Source: Bemisia tabaci (lineage: Eukaryota; Arthropoda; Insecta; Hemiptera; Aleyrodidae). From it: 64,000 nt of DNA. The DNA is taken from positions 18,339,131-18,403,130 of the forward strand of contig NC_092795.1 of NCBI RefSeq assembly GCF_918797505.1, in the 5' to 3' direction. The position numbers and the translations under genes are program-made. A model generated the notes under the pieces. The model had not been told where the DNA came from, did not search any database, and was given only the letters and a program-made list of their open reading frames with translations. Position 1 is the stretch's first letter, and each line of letters starts with the position of its first letter. Shown in pieces: positions 23,212 to 34,700 of the stretch.

Positions 23212-24081
23212 ATATTGTAATTAATTGATCACGGTTACCGGTAGACTTCTTCTAATTATTGTTGAGATGAGTGCCCCTTCAAAATTTTAACGTGTCAAAA
23301 TTTTTAAAGGCCACTTTCGCAGATAACATCACGTTTCATCAGAGATGTTTGTTCGTTGAATGTGGCTAGCAGAATCACATAAAGCCTGACCGAGCAATTT
23401 TTTTGCGAAAGATTTTAATTTAAATGAACTTCAGTATCTTTTGAGATGCCGTCGCGTTGGGACATATTCATTTTTCTAGCGACCCGAGGAGCGTCCGTGC
23501 TATATGAGGTAAACTCGTACTAAAGAAGGATGTAAGAAGCTGCCTATATCCTTGCAAATGCGTCAAATAAAAGCTAAGAAAGGTCCCTCGATTTTTTTTC
23601 TCATGAACGATAATTTTTGTTTCAGAATTTTGATGTTCATTAACTGTATGGACTTTCTCCATGCCTGACCAAAAGAAGTCAAATCATTTCTCAGCTATCA
23701 ATGTCAGTCACCTGTTATCAGTCATCAATATTACAAAAATTGTTACTTCTATTTTCTTTTGATAATATATTATTATCAATATATATTATATATTATATTT
23801 TCTTTAAATAACTTGGTTTCCTTCTTATTAATGCTAAAAAAGGAGCTAAGGTAATTTGAAGGAAGGAACGAAGAGCACATCTTTCCTTCTGGATTATCTT
23901 CTGGCGAGATCAATTTAGAAAAGGGAATTAACTTAAAAACGATGTTCATGGAGTTCTTCCAAGCCAAAAAAGCTTACTCTTCGTTTGCTAAAAATTTTTC
24001 CGTTAAAAAGTTTTAAGTTAATCAAATAATTTGTGTAGTGCCGATAAAATTTTAAAAAAATGTGCAAAATGCAACAACATA
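23212..24081. other. AT-rich intergenic
   Basis: Includes a nearly pure A/T tract at 23761-23810. No gene or element is seen. Confidence 0.4.
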
Positions 24082-24888
24082 CGAGGGGCGTTCAATAAGT
24101 AAGTATCCCCCCTCTCTAAAATCAATAGGAATGGACCAATTTTCAAAAACTTGGGCTTAAAATCTTTCTTAGTATATACTGAGTTCAGCAAAATAAACTG
24201 CAACAAAATCGGACCATGTGCGGCCGAACGCGAGCCGTTTGAACGCGCCGAGGTGCACACCGCTCCCGCCAAATCCGCGAAAATTTGAAGTCCGCGACAA
24301 GAGAAGAGCTTCTCTGCCAACGCTTCAGTCGTTCATCACTGACGAAAAATCAAAGACGTTTTTGTAGAATACGGTAATAAATGGCAAAACAGACTACTAT
24401 TTATTCCCCTTTCTGAAATCTGAACTGGGGGAGTTCATTTTGAATCAGTGGAAGATGTCAAACAAGCCGTCAACACTTTCATCCCCAGCCGGTTGAAAGA
24501 CCTCTACACGCGTGGTATCCAAAAGCTGTTCTCTTAGTCTCACAATCAGTATCAGACCTGCTTGGATCGAGCTGGTTATGTGAAGAGGTGAAGTAAGTCC
24601 TTTATTCTACAAAACTTCTTTGATTTTTCGTCAGTGATGAACGACTGAAGCGTTGGCAGAGAAGCTCTTCTCTTGTCGCGGACTTCTTTCCGCGGATTTG
24701 GCGGGAGCGGTGTGCACCTCGGCGCGTACAAACGGCTCGCATTCGGCCGCACATGGTCCGATTTTGTTGCGGTTTGTTTTGCTGAACTCAGTATATCCTA
24801 AGGAAGATTTTGAGCCCAAGTTTTTGAAAATTGGTCCATTCCTTTTGATTTTAGAGAGGGGGGATACTTACTTATTGAACGCCACTCG
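24082..24888 (+). mobile_element. Mariner-like element with ~290-bp inverted repeats, internally deleted
   Basis: Both ends read CGAGGGGCGTTCAATAAGTA (right end inverted, one mismatch near the tip) and both are flanked by TA (24080-24081, 24889-24890), the duplication typical of Tc1/mariner. The inverted repeats are very long: 24082-24371 and 24603-24888. The 230-bp centre retains only the 3' end of a transposase frame on the plus strand: FESVEDVKQAVNTF, then YTRGIQKL, an in-frame stop, and QTCLDRAGYV, resembling the mariner C-terminus in which a short GI.KL motif precedes W.KC....G.Y. The catalytic domain is gone, so it cannot move by itself. The short frames across the repeats are not genes. 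Confidence 0.88.
24400..24592 (+). pseudogene. Mariner transposase C-terminal remnant
   Basis: About 60 codons in one frame within the mariner relic, with a stop replacing the Arg/Trp region after IQKLFS and the frame ending at VKR-stop. The DNA-binding and DD(D/E) catalytic parts are deleted. No function is expected. Confidence 0.7.
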
Positions 24889-25407
24889 TAGTATAAAAAA
24901 TTTTCCCTTTCCGCTAAACTCGGTACAAATATATCCCCTAAAGGTATAGTATATGCGATATCATTCCTTAATCAATTCCAGTCCTTAGGAGGCCCTATAT
25001 GATTTACCTTATAATCAAGGCGGGATCAATGAGGCCTTTCATATAGCATCTTGTGTAGGACAATTTTCTCGAACTTCCAAGTAAAAATCAACAGTGTAGC
25101 TTTGTAAAAAAAATCCCCTCAAGAGATTCAAGTGATAATATGCCAAGTACAAAAAAACACAAACTGCTATCTAAAAAGTATTGCGGGTTTTGCAAAATTA
25201 CAGGTTGGCCCGTATCTACCTTAAAATGTGTCAATAGATTATACCTTTTTTTTTGTATTTTTGTCAGAGACGGATAATTGTAATATCTTGCAATGATCCA
25301 TTTTCAAAGCTATGCCGTTGAATTTTACGTGGAAGTTCGGAAAAATTGTCCCTCATATATGATACTATGTGAAAGGCCTCCTTACCTTTCTTTAAGTAAT
25401 AGTATAA

Positions 25408-25576
25408 GGGGCCGTCCCTAAAGTACGTAACGCACTTTTCCAGCATATTTAACCCCCCCCCCTCCTCGTAAAGCTTTCGTGACGCAGATCCCTATCCTTT
25501 AACACGCAAAAATAAAGGTTGTTACGGTCTTCTCGACACCTCCTGGTGCGTTACGTATAGTTTAGGGATGACTCCT
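25408..25576. mobile_element. MITE, 'GGGGCCGTCCCTAAA' family, copy 1
   Basis: About 169 bp; left end GGGGCCGTCCCTAAAGTACG and TAACGCAC, right end GCGTTACGTATAGTTTAGGG ATGACTCC inverted. TAA precedes the left end and follows the right end (on the same strand), a possible 3-bp duplication. Contains a C-rich stretch at 25452-25463. Confidence 0.7.
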
Positions 25577-27290
25577 AAGTCATGGGGCCTCTTAAAGGAA
25601 AAAGCCGATTGAAAACACGACTATAACTTCGACCCTAAAATTTCGATACTCAGAAGAGGTGCGTGATCGATGGGCCGTAGGTGAATTTACCTTAAGGCGG
25701 AACTATGGAGTAAAACTACGCGCCACGTGAGGCCTGTTAGTCACGTTCCGAGCACGCTTCTCCGCTTGAAAATAGTAGAGAAGCAGATAGCGAGACCGAA
25801 GAAAGGAAAAAACCAACGAACGGGGGCTTTCAAAGAAAAACATCGGATTTTCAATAAATTAGCTACCTGATCGACATCTAAATGCGTGCTTAGCACGATC
25901 GGAGAGTCATGCTTTATTTATCGGCATTTAGTAGACGTTATTAACTGCTAACGGCCGTTTTCCCGTTTCAATCAGCTATCGACGAGCCGACGCACACTGG
26001 AACGATCCATCAGGCGTGAGATTTTCAACTTAAACTGCAAAGTTTCATGTTGATTTTATCAAAATTCAAATTAAATTTTGTGCTCTTTGAAGGAAATTTT
26101 ACAGAGATACCATCAGAGCAATTTACAAACTCCTCCGTTTCGTAATAATAAAGATACGCATTCTTAAAGTTGTTCCACATCTTGTCCAAACTCTCTCATT
26201 GGCTCGCTCTACTGTGCTACGAGACGGATCGACGAATGAAACGGTCGATGTTAGAAACGAACCAAACATATCCGTCCTTTAATGAGCCCTAGAACATTAT
26301 GATTCTTACACGTCTGGGGACTCATTAAAAAATAGACTTGACATGTTTTGACGCAAAGCGCTTGAAATATCTGAAACGACGCTTTACGCGAACCGGGCAC
26401 TTGACGTCTCATGAGCTTTACTTTGTTGTGACGTTACGAGCTCGTAAGACGATTGTGATCCGCATCTTAATTTTTCAAGTGCTCCCGGCGAGTTGTGAGT
26501 CTATGCAGTCTCAAAGTCAATGGCGTAACGGTAGGGGAGGGGGAGGCGATCCCACTTCCCTATGGAATACTTGTTGGTGACATCATCAGTGGTTCCTTTT
26601 GTAACGAGGCCATTTTGTATGAATTGTGTTCAGCGTAAAGGAAACTAGATTCCTTGAGATGAAAAGTGAGATATTTTGCTCTCTATTATTTTATGAGTAA
26701 ATCAAAAAGTTAATTTATAAATTGAATATTTTACGAGTCTTTAGAAAAAAAAGAGAAAAAATGGCGCGGTTCTCTTAAGCACCAATTAGACCAAAGCTTT
26801 ATCAAATTACTGTAAAATGTTCACCAAATTTCCATTTTTTCTTACAGATGATAATAAATGCTGTATTTTAATAGGTCGAAAAGTATTGAGGGAATGAAAA
26901 TTCCTCCACGTCTGGCGTCAGTTAAAAAGAGGGGTAGTATGCCTATGCAGTCGTATATTCGTATGACAAGGTCTTATATTTTTTTACCAGAAAATATTTA
27001 CTGGGTCACTAATCGAGACACTAATCGACACATTGGCTGAAAATAAATGGTGGGTTCGAGAGGATCTTAGTTCGTAAATTTGGAAACATAGAAACAAGTT
27101 TTCAAAAAAGCCAGCGAGAAAAGCAAATTCAAATCAAATTCTGATCAAACTTTGATTTGGCTTTTTAATTTTTTTTTACTTGTCAAATGATCCTGCAAAT
27201 AAATTTAAATACACGTGATGCTCTGTATTGTGACCATTTTCTCGACTCGCAACAACAGGATATAATGCGGTGCATGCATATTCTGCACTG
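25577..27290. other. No recognisable gene or element
   Basis: Mixed AT-rich sequence. Frames at 26338-26580 and 26858-27040 are short and unrecognised. Confidence 0.4.
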
Positions 27291-27295
27291 AAAAA

Positions 27296-27515
27296 AAAAG
27301 TTCAATCGTATGAGCCGAACATTTGTTGTCTCCGAACTGTTCGGTTTGTCAAAGCATTTCGGCTCCAGGATCGAACGTTTCGATTCATGTTAGCGAAATT
27401 CGTTCATTATAGCCCGGATCAATCGAAAACTCAAGTACGAACTGAACGTTGTTTAATCCCATGAGCCGAAGTCTTGTTTTGACAAACCGACTAGTTTGAT
27501 AGATACTAAATTCTG
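27296..27515. repeat. Imperfect inverted repeat with GAGCCGAA / TTCGGCTC motifs
   Basis: ATGAGCCGAACATTTGTTG and TTCGGTTTGTCAAAGCATTTCGG at the left have partners CATGAGCCGAAGTCTTG and TTTTGACAAACCGACTAG at the right. Probably a decayed foldback; edges are unclear. Confidence 0.4.
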
Positions 27516-27759
27516 GAAGTTCGGCCAGTATGATCCTTTTATCCCAGAGTAGTAAACCTATCATCCTTTTTATTTGAGATTTTTTCAGTGAACGTAGTAG
27601 TTTACTTCAGCGTTTATGACGACTTCCGTGGAGAATTTTTGTAGCTTTTTTTTTTTAAATAAACATTCACTTGAAGAAACGAAACAACATTCTAATACTC
27701 ACGTAGAGCTCTCTCTTAGCGCGGTAAAACGAGTGGGAGAGAGCGACGTTAATCACAAC

Positions 27760-27835
27760 TCCTAGATGCAACTATTCGTGCTTGACGGATGTCTATGTTG
27801 CATATGCAAACAGTTGAAGGCGCCCTGCATTCCCT
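27760..27835. repeat. Fragment homologous to the arm of the 7.1-9.45 kb element
   Basis: ACTCCTAGATGCAACTATTCG and GTTGCATATGCA...AGTTGAAGGCG match the right arm of the long-inverted-repeat element at about 9172-9240. Confidence 0.65.
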
Positions 27836-28779
27836 TTCCTCGAATAGAGGTTGCAGTCACGCTCGTGTCACCGTGCTTAGAGCAACCTTAAAGGGAAATG
27901 CTCTTTCCAGAGTACATAGTATTTGCAATAGAATCCATTATACGTGGTAATTTGAAGGAGAAGACATTCATGATTTTTTTCAAAGATGAAATAATATGAC
28001 GATGTCAGGCAAAAAAGGCCCCTAAAGCGGAGAAGGATATTGATCAATACAGCGAAGAAAATTTCATCTTGTCAAAAAGATTGTTTTTCAGTTACCAATA
28101 CTAAAAACCCTATGATAATTCTAAAAACGTTTTATTCAAATTTCAAGTCATCATTTTTATCATAAACGATGAAAGTGTTTGTAATGAATCGTTTTGAAAG
28201 CTGGAACAAAAACGAACCAAAAAAAGCCAACGATATCAATCTTCGTCTTTCTCAAAATGCGCGCTAAATCGTTCTCTTGGTATGGAATTTCTCTGCGGGT
28301 CAATATTCGGGTGTTTTTTGCACTAGACGATGCAGCTAATGGATGGAACTAGGAACTTTTCATAAGATACAGAGGGGCACCTTTCCAAAGGAGATCTTGA
28401 GATCACCGTGAGAAAAACCCCACCAATCGCAACTCAAGGGACTCTCCCGGCCCCAAAAAAGAGTTTGGGGAACCTCCTTGCTCTGAAGAAATCTGGGGGG
28501 GGGGGGGGTCTACGCACCTTCCCAGGACAATTTTGAAAAATTGAGTCGTCCTAGGAGCAATTTTCTGCTGTTCCTACAGATACATTGATTTATATACAAT
28601 ATCAAAGATGAATGGTATGTCATGTACTTATCTAGCAAAATATTTCTAATTTTTTGGGAGAGGTAAGACAGATTTTAGGTAAATTTTTGGGCAGTATCCC
28701 TCCCTTTCCCTAACAACCCCCCGGTCCTGCTCAAGATGCAGATCCATTCTCTCTTAACTGTGGCACAGTAATTTCATTT
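27836..28779. other. Intergenic, poly-G run
   Basis: No gene is seen. A 14-base G run lies at 28495-28508. Confidence 0.4.
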
Positions 28780-28966
28780 GGGTCCGTCCCTAAATTACGT
28801 AACGCACTTTATCGGCAATTTTGATCCCCCACCCCTCTACCCTTGTAACACTTTTATGACGTAGGTCCCTGGCCCTTATCCTTTAACACGCAAAAACAAA
28901 ATGGCGTAACGCTCACTTTGACACCCCCCCCCCCCCTTGAGCGTTACTTAATTTTTGGACAGTCGC
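28780..28966. mobile_element. MITE, 'GGGGCCGTCCCTAAA' family, copy 2
   Basis: Left end GGGTCCGTCCCTAAATTACG and TAACGCAC; interior TCCTTTAACACGCAAAAAC shared with the copy at 25408; right end GCGTTACTTAATTTTTGGACAG. A C run (28925-28936) sits near the right end, where copy 1 has CACCTCC. Confidence 0.65.
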
Positions 28967-29510
28967 TAGTATGTTTTTCCACCGTGAGCGCCGATTCGCC
29001 TAACTCCAGAACAAATATTTTATCAGAAAAACTTGGCAACGTACAAATAATCACACTGCGTTCCTCCAAAGCACGACAGCACACGTCAACCGCCCAGGAT
29101 AAGCCACTCCCGTGTAGAGCTTAGAAAATGCGAAAAATGAAAGAAGAGACAACTCGAGGTAGCCGCGTGGAAGGGGGGGGGGGGTGCACGGAGAGCACTA
29201 TTCCCTTTATTTCGTGTTCTTGTCGGGATCGGATCGGGTCTGATGGGGGATCGGGCGTGCAGGCTTTCTAGATAGGAGGGCGGAGTGTCGACGGTGCCCT
29301 TGGCCTTGCACAGAGCATCTATGTCAGACGGGAGCGCAGCGCGCTGCACCGCCACCGTAGTGCAGTGCGACTGCAGTCCGTTCAGCTGCTTCCTGGTTCA
29401 GATAAAGTTTACCCTTTGCATGAGGTAGGCTCGGCCGTCGCGTAGAGTTGATACTCCAGCTGTTCGCACGTCGCACAATGGACCAATAGTAATGGGCAGA
29501 GTGAGGCGTG
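28967..29510. other. Intergenic, GC-rich, poly-G run
   Basis: A 12-base G run at 29173-29184 and a GC-rich part to 29470, open in several frames on the minus strand but unrecognised. Confidence 0.4.
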
Positions 29511-29752
29511 TACTGCTGTGCTAAGGAAAAACGCCGTACGATCATTCGAAAGTTGCCATATTTTCTCTCGTGAAAATTCGATTTTGAATAGTTTGTCTTT
29601 TCATTTTCAGACTTTTTACGTCAAATTACTAACGAAATTCATAGAAAAACTCAAGGAAAAACTTTTACGAATTCTCCCGAAAATTTGCGTTTTGGAAAAG
29701 GAAATTTAGCAACGTCTGAAGGTTCATATGACGTTCTTCTTTAGCAGGACAA
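29511..29752. mobile_element. MITE, 'GTTGCCAAATTT' family, full-length copy
   Basis: Left end TACTGCTGTGCTAAGGAAAA then ACGCCGTACGATC and GTTGCCATATTTT; right end AAATTTAGCAACGTCTGAAG and GACGTTCTTCTTTAGCAGGA. About 242 bp, non-coding. Confidence 0.75.
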
Positions 29753-30085
29753 GGTAGGCCAAGGGCTAATTATAATTTCTAATTAATTATGGCTGTGATG
29801 CCATGCGACAAAATTAATCGGTCTGAATTGTTAAAAATCTCGAAGTAAAATCCGGAGTGCATTTCACTCCACAGGTCCAGAGTCTATTTGGCTCCCAAAA
29901 TCCTTCAATGATATGAGAAAGTAAATGTTGCTCCCTAGTACCGTTAACTCTTCAAAAGAGTAGATTCAGTCTTGCACCAAAATCACGCCGGTTATTTGAG
30001 AGTAATACAGACTCCAGAGTGACATGCACTCTTGAGTTCTCTCTAAGGTTTTCACAGTATGTCATAGTCATCATAGGTGTTGTAC

Positions 30086-30249
30086 CAGTGGCGTGGCGTG
30101 CTTAGCGATATATTGATTGATCTGCCATTTAAACCTATGGAACAGTATCGATAAACAGGGTGTCCGCAGCGAACACCTTGCTAATCGATAATTTACCACA
30201 GCTTCAAATGGAGAAATATCGATAGATCGAAAAGCACGCCATGTCACTG
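30086..30249. mobile_element. hAT-type MITE with perfect 8-bp target duplication
   Basis: 164 bp; left end CAGTGGCGTGGCGTGCTTAG, right end AAGCACGCCATGTCACTG. The flanking octamers are identical, TGTTGTAC at 30078-30085 and 30250-30257. An 8-bp duplication together with CAGTGGCG-type ends points to the hAT superfamily. Interior: GGTGTCCGCAGCGAACACC, a short perfect-looking palindrome, and ATCGAT motifs. Confidence 0.92.
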
Positions 30250-30715
30250 TGTTGTACGTCCATCTTTTATTGGAGTACCACATAGTAAAAAATCCAAGGT
30301 TTGCAAAAACTTTCGTAGGTTCTCTGTGGGTTACCCCCTTCCCCCTCCCTACCATAGTGGTTGAAATCTAGGAGACCAAATTTTGAACTTTTTTGACCTC
30401 ATTCCTCAAAACGCAAATACTGGAAACTTCTTGAAAACTGTCCACAAGAAAATGGATGAGTGTAATTAATCCTCAATTTATTTTTTAAAAATAAACCGTA
30501 GTAAAGTAAAAACTAAAATTTAAAAAAGTGTTTGACATTAAAAAATTGCTTATCTAGGTTTAAACACATATGATAATGGATTGTATAATTTCACTGAGAG
30601 AAAAAAATACAATAGAAACAATGAATTGATTGAATTCACGAGTACTCCTAGGAGCTCTGAAGTGAAGTGGAATAACTCCTCGTAAGAACTAAGATCGGAG
30701 CATAAATTAACGGTA
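30250..30715. other. No recognisable gene or element
   Basis: AT-rich; minus-strand frame 30071-30355 mostly overlaps the MITE and is not a gene. Confidence 0.4.
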
Positions 30716-31526
30716 CACGGACTTTATGTCCACTTTTTTTACGTCCACAGACTTTTCGTCCACAATTTTTATAATAGCAGCGCAGAAAGCGCACTGGCGC
30801 CTACAAACCTAACGGGATACTTCACGCATTGCGCGACGCGTGAAGTATCCCGTTAGGTTTGTAGGCGCCTATGCGCGTGTCACGCTGGTTGCCTGCCGCG
30901 CCGCAACGCTTTAAGCAACTATTTCGCGTCAGAGGCGTTGCACAGTATCCTACAAGATTGAGGGAGCACGAAATAACTAGTTAAAGAGGACTTTCAATTT
31001 TGACTGCATCTGTTACTGAAAAATGCTTAATTTGGCATTGGAGCGTTTCCTAGGCTCCCGCTTTGGTTTTCATCTTATCATATCCATACAGTGTACACAT
31101 GAACATATGAACATATGTTTTTATCTGCTCTTAGAGTCTGTTCTCTTTCATGACTTGATTCATGAATGAAATGTTTTTAAGAATGAAGTACACCTCTCTC
31201 GATTTAAAAATCTGAATTTTCGTATATACTCCCATTTTAAAATTCTCTGTAAAGACGTTAAAAGCCTGTGACGTTGAACGTCTTAATATATACTAACTAA
31301 CTAACTAGTAGTAGTATGCATTTATTTTTGAGGTGGTTCCTGTCATTTAAATGAGAAGAAAAAAATGTGGACATAACATGCCCACAATTTGGACAATTTT
31401 GGACATATTCATGGTTGGACATTAAATCATGTGGACTTAATAAAGACTGGACTTAACGTTTAGTGGACATTAATAGCGGTGGACATTTATTTAATGGACG
31501 AAAGGTAGGTGGACATAAAGTCCTGG
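30716..31526. mobile_element. TIR element with repeated GTGGAC motifs, ~810 bp
   Basis: The ends share GGACTTTATGTCCAC (left, 30719) and GTGGACATAAAGTCC (right, ending 31524), followed inward by TTTCGTCCA and its complement. Near both ends GTGGAC/GTCCAC recurs at least a dozen times (30730-30765, 31365-31515), giving short sub-terminal repeats. AAATTAAC occurs just outside both ends, at slightly different distances. The interior contains the palindromic GC-rich unit at 30777-30975. No transposase frame is visible. Confidence 0.7.
30777..30975. repeat. GC-rich palindromic unit (32-bp arms, 10-base loop) plus tail
   Basis: 30796-30827 and 30838-30869 are perfect complements (GGCGCCTACAAACC...ACTTCACGC) around ATTGCGCGAC. 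A tail follows with GCCGCGCCGCAACGC, AAGCAACTATTTCGCG and GCACAGTATCCTACA, also present after the palindrome at 36539. Same unit family as the tandem monomers at 61231 and 45716. Confidence 0.85.
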
Positions 31527-31633
31527 AAGCAAATTAACTGAACTTTTTCGATCTAAGCATGCCTGCCAAACCTGGCTAATCTAAGCTCACAACCTAACTA
31601 GCCTAACCTTACAAATTCTAACCTACTCGTGCC

Positions 31634-31745
31634 TAAGGGGCTGTCCCTAAATTATAAAATACTCCAGATGTCAGGTATGTAAATCATTGCAATTTTAACA
31701 ATGTAGCAAGGGAAGGGGAGCAAAACGTTACGTAACAATTTATAC
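31634..31745. mobile_element. Degenerate 'GGGGCCGTCCCTAAA' MITE, copy 3
   Basis: Left end TAAGGGGCTGTCCCTAAATT is clear. AACGTTACGTAAC at 31725-31737 may be the opposite end. The interior does not match well. Confidence 0.4.
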
Positions 31746-32065
31746 CGCGAATCGGTCGTTATAAATTGCTGCAGAAAAGGAGGTGTTAGCGGAAAATTCT
31801 TAGCGCGTTGGTGTTTTATTTTATTAACCGCGATCCTTTTACTTTGCCTCATTAATCCTAATCCACCGTCTATTTTCCGCATTAGTGCTTAAGCTGCATG
31901 GTAAATCTACATTTTTTTTTTTTTAACTTTTGCAGTTTGAAAATTAGTTTTTTTAGGGGGGGGGGGGGGGCGGCGAGGTTCTAGATCTCCACGAAGATAT
32001 CCTAGAAAACAACCACTCCAGTGTTGTGTGCATTGTGCGTCGGTGGACTGTTATTCCCGGCCGAT
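31746..32065. other. Intergenic, poly-G run
   Basis: A 15-base G run at 31956-31970; otherwise nothing recognised. Confidence 0.4.
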
Positions 32066-32073
32066 TCCCACAT

Positions 32074-32239
32074 CAGTGGCGTGGCGTGCTTTGCGATACG
32101 TATCGATTCATCTGACATTTGAACCTGTCGAAAAGGATCGATAAACCGGGTGTTCGCAGCGAACATTTTAATAATCGATTACTTAACACAGCTTCAAATG
32201 GGGAAATATCGATGGATCGAAAAGCACGCCACGCCACTG
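32074..32239. mobile_element. hAT-type MITE, intact ends, perfect 8-bp target duplication
   Basis: 166 bp with ends CAGTGGCGTGGCGTGCTTT and AAAAGCACGCCACGCCACTG, flanked by TCCCACAT on both sides (32066-32073 and 32240-32247). Interior GGGTGTTCGCAGCGAACA and CAGCTTCAAATGGGG as in the other copies. This is the best preserved copy and probably among the youngest insertions here. Reading frames over it are not genes. Confidence 0.93.
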
Positions 32240-32247
32240 TCCCACAT

Positions 32248-32629
32248 GAACATTATTGCAAGGCGCGAATACCGCACGGATACGGATTACGCTACGGACG
32301 AGTATCCATACTACGTTCGTACAGAATTGCCACTTTTCAAGGTTTTCCCGCCATTGACGAATCCAAAGAGAGGTCTAGGGGAGTTCTTCTGACAAAACAG
32401 TTTTGATTCTTTTGTCAGATTATAATTCAACTGTATGTTCTCTTTTAGCTTAAAAGTGAAGTAAACCTCTATGAACTTATTCTGAAGCATTCTAGAAAGG
32501 CTATCACTTCGATATCACTATTGGAGGCTTGAAGTCTAATTTTCTTACTTATTTGACTAAAATCGCTTATTTTGAAATGACAAAGGCCTCCACGTAGTAA
32601 TTTAATTTTTTGACCGAATGATCTCAATA
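32248..32629. other. No recognisable gene or element
   Basis: Short gap between two MITEs, AT-rich after 32390. Confidence 0.4.
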
Positions 32630-32878
32630 GAGCGGCTTAGAGGACAAGGCGCTCAAGTGCAGTTTTTTCTATTTCGAGAAATACGTGTTTAAAGTTCCGA
32701 AATTACATGGATCCTTATGGCGATAAGAAAGTTCAAACTGACTTTTTGATGATTGGAAATTGGAATTTGGGAGCGAATTTTTCACAGAATATGCATTAAG
32801 ACTAGGTTTGCATGAAATCATTAATATTTCAATTTTTTTAAAAAACTGCACTTTTGCGCCTTTTCCTCCATGCCCCTC
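32630..32878. mobile_element. MITE, 'GAGGGGCTTGGAGGACAAGG' family, copy 2
   Basis: 249 bp with ends GAGCGGCTTAGAGGACAAGG and CCTTTTCCTCCATGCCCCTC; interior GATAAGAAAGTTCAAACTGAC and ATGCATTAAGACTAGGT shared with copy 1 at 13433. Confidence 0.85.
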
Positions 32879-34637
32879 AAAGCAGAATGTTATAGATTAA
32901 TATTAGTGTCACAAGCACCCATGAGCCTTGCAATTATTAAAGTGTAGACTTTGTACATAAAGGTTTGAAGCAGTGATAATCGTAAGCTAGATCGCTGAGT
33001 GCGTGTTTGTGAGGATTTGCGCGTCACTTCGTCATTTGCCTGACAAAAGGGCGTAACTACACACTGAAATGAGCCCGGAAAAGCAATAAATTTTATGGAC
33101 GGCAGGGTTCATAGCAGAGTGCAGCTACGCCCTTATGTCAGGTGGGCGACGACTTGTCGCATTGTTAAACCGCTTATTAGCATGACGAAGCGGATCTTTG
33201 ACAGCGTCACCACCTTTGGCGAGAAAATATTCGGAGGTTACATAAGAAGTGAGGAAAAAAAGAGGTATCAAAATTAGGTTAATGTTTGCACCCTTTGTCA
33301 TTAGATAGATTAGATATAGTCCGGAAAAGTTCAAAAGTCCTTTGCAATCTGTCGCGGACAATAATTACGTTTTAACATAGGTACCTATACAATACAACAG
33401 AGTCGTGTTCAGAAGTGCGCTTTGCCGCTTTGGCCCGGTCGAATTATGAGAAATTTCCTTAAAGTTTGAAGATAAAGAATATTGATTTGGAAAATTTTAA
33501 ACCATAGATTGATCTTCTTAAATAACTAACAAATGGAGATCAGGAAATGAAAATGTGTATTTGACAAGTTATCAACATTTGACTTCCCAGTTGGTTAGGT
33601 ATTCAGGTAATTTTATGGTCTCATTTGATTGAGTGCCAATGACACACATTTGTTATCTTACATCTCAGCTCTCTACCTCCCCACATTTTCATATTTTGTT
33701 AAAGCTCAAACCTTAAAGATCCCCTGAGCCAATTTTTATGAGTCTTACAGATATCAGCAGGTAAAAACTGTACATAAGCGCGCTATCATTGCAGGTTTGA
33801 ATTATGTGCCAAAATGTTTAAAACCAGTCATAAAAATGTGAATTTTCTTTTGTAAAGAATGCAAAGTTTCATTTTTGGTCATGCAGTTCGCCCAAGAGAT
33901 TTACCGGACCAGTTTCCACGTTTCTCCGGCTTTCAACAAGCTGGTATCTTCGTATCTTCCTCAGGCCTTGTCTCTACGGAACATCTTATGAGAGTTGTCT
34001 CAGAGGGTCGAATCGTGAACATGAAACTTTGATTTTTCGCATTCACCGTCTCCACGGGACGGGGCTCTCGCGTTTTTGCGACAAGTTTATGCGAGAAGAA
34101 ATTTTAATGAAATTCGAGTGCTTAACCGGAATTAAGAGAATAATCGAACACAATTGAAAATTAAACAATTTATTTGAATTAGACAAACGCAGATAATCGA
34201 GGTAACAACAAAATTTCACACAATTCCTTTTCACTTCCTCTTCCCCTCTTAGTGAGGCTTGGAAGTCTGCAAGGAGTACAATGACCCTACAGACTTGGTA
34301 GTGCAATTAATATTGAGTTAGTAATAATTTTCCCTACTTCGCAAGTGAGACTTTTCCCTGCAATAAAGCTCATGAAAATTTCTCGTTGACACAAGGCCTT
34401 AAGGAGAACTCATTATCTACCTATACCTCTTTAATTTTTTGAAATACGACCCTTAGGAAACGGTCCAATAAGGGTTGGGGCGCATAGCGGTCAGGGCTCT
34501 TCTGACAATTGCTTTTTTCTCTTCATGTAGTCAATGAGTGCGTTGGCTATACATTTTAAATGCGTAAACTGAAAAATGTTCACAATTTTTGAGCGATCGA
34601 TAGCTCTGAACTTGAAGCCTCGATCTAGCGACGGAGT
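32879..34637. other. No recognisable gene or element
   Basis: Frames at 33095-33277, 33125-33361 and 34043-34306 are short, overlapping and unrecognised. No element ends are visible. Confidence 0.4.
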
Positions 34638-34700
34638 CAACTGCACCGCTGCGCAGCGCCGCGATAAATTGAACAGAGTAAGATTGTAGACCCGGGAAAA
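34638..34700. repeat. GC-rich repeat, copy 2 of the unit at 16062
   Basis: CAACTGCACCGCTGCGCAGC then ATAAATTGAACAGAG parallels the arrangement at 16062-16130. Confidence 0.4.

Noticed and set aside
24653..24949. 98-codon frame (and its mirror at 24018-24320) with a plausible Met start
   Set aside because: Both are simply the mariner inverted repeat read in one frame; their similarity to each other reflects the repeat, not a protein family.
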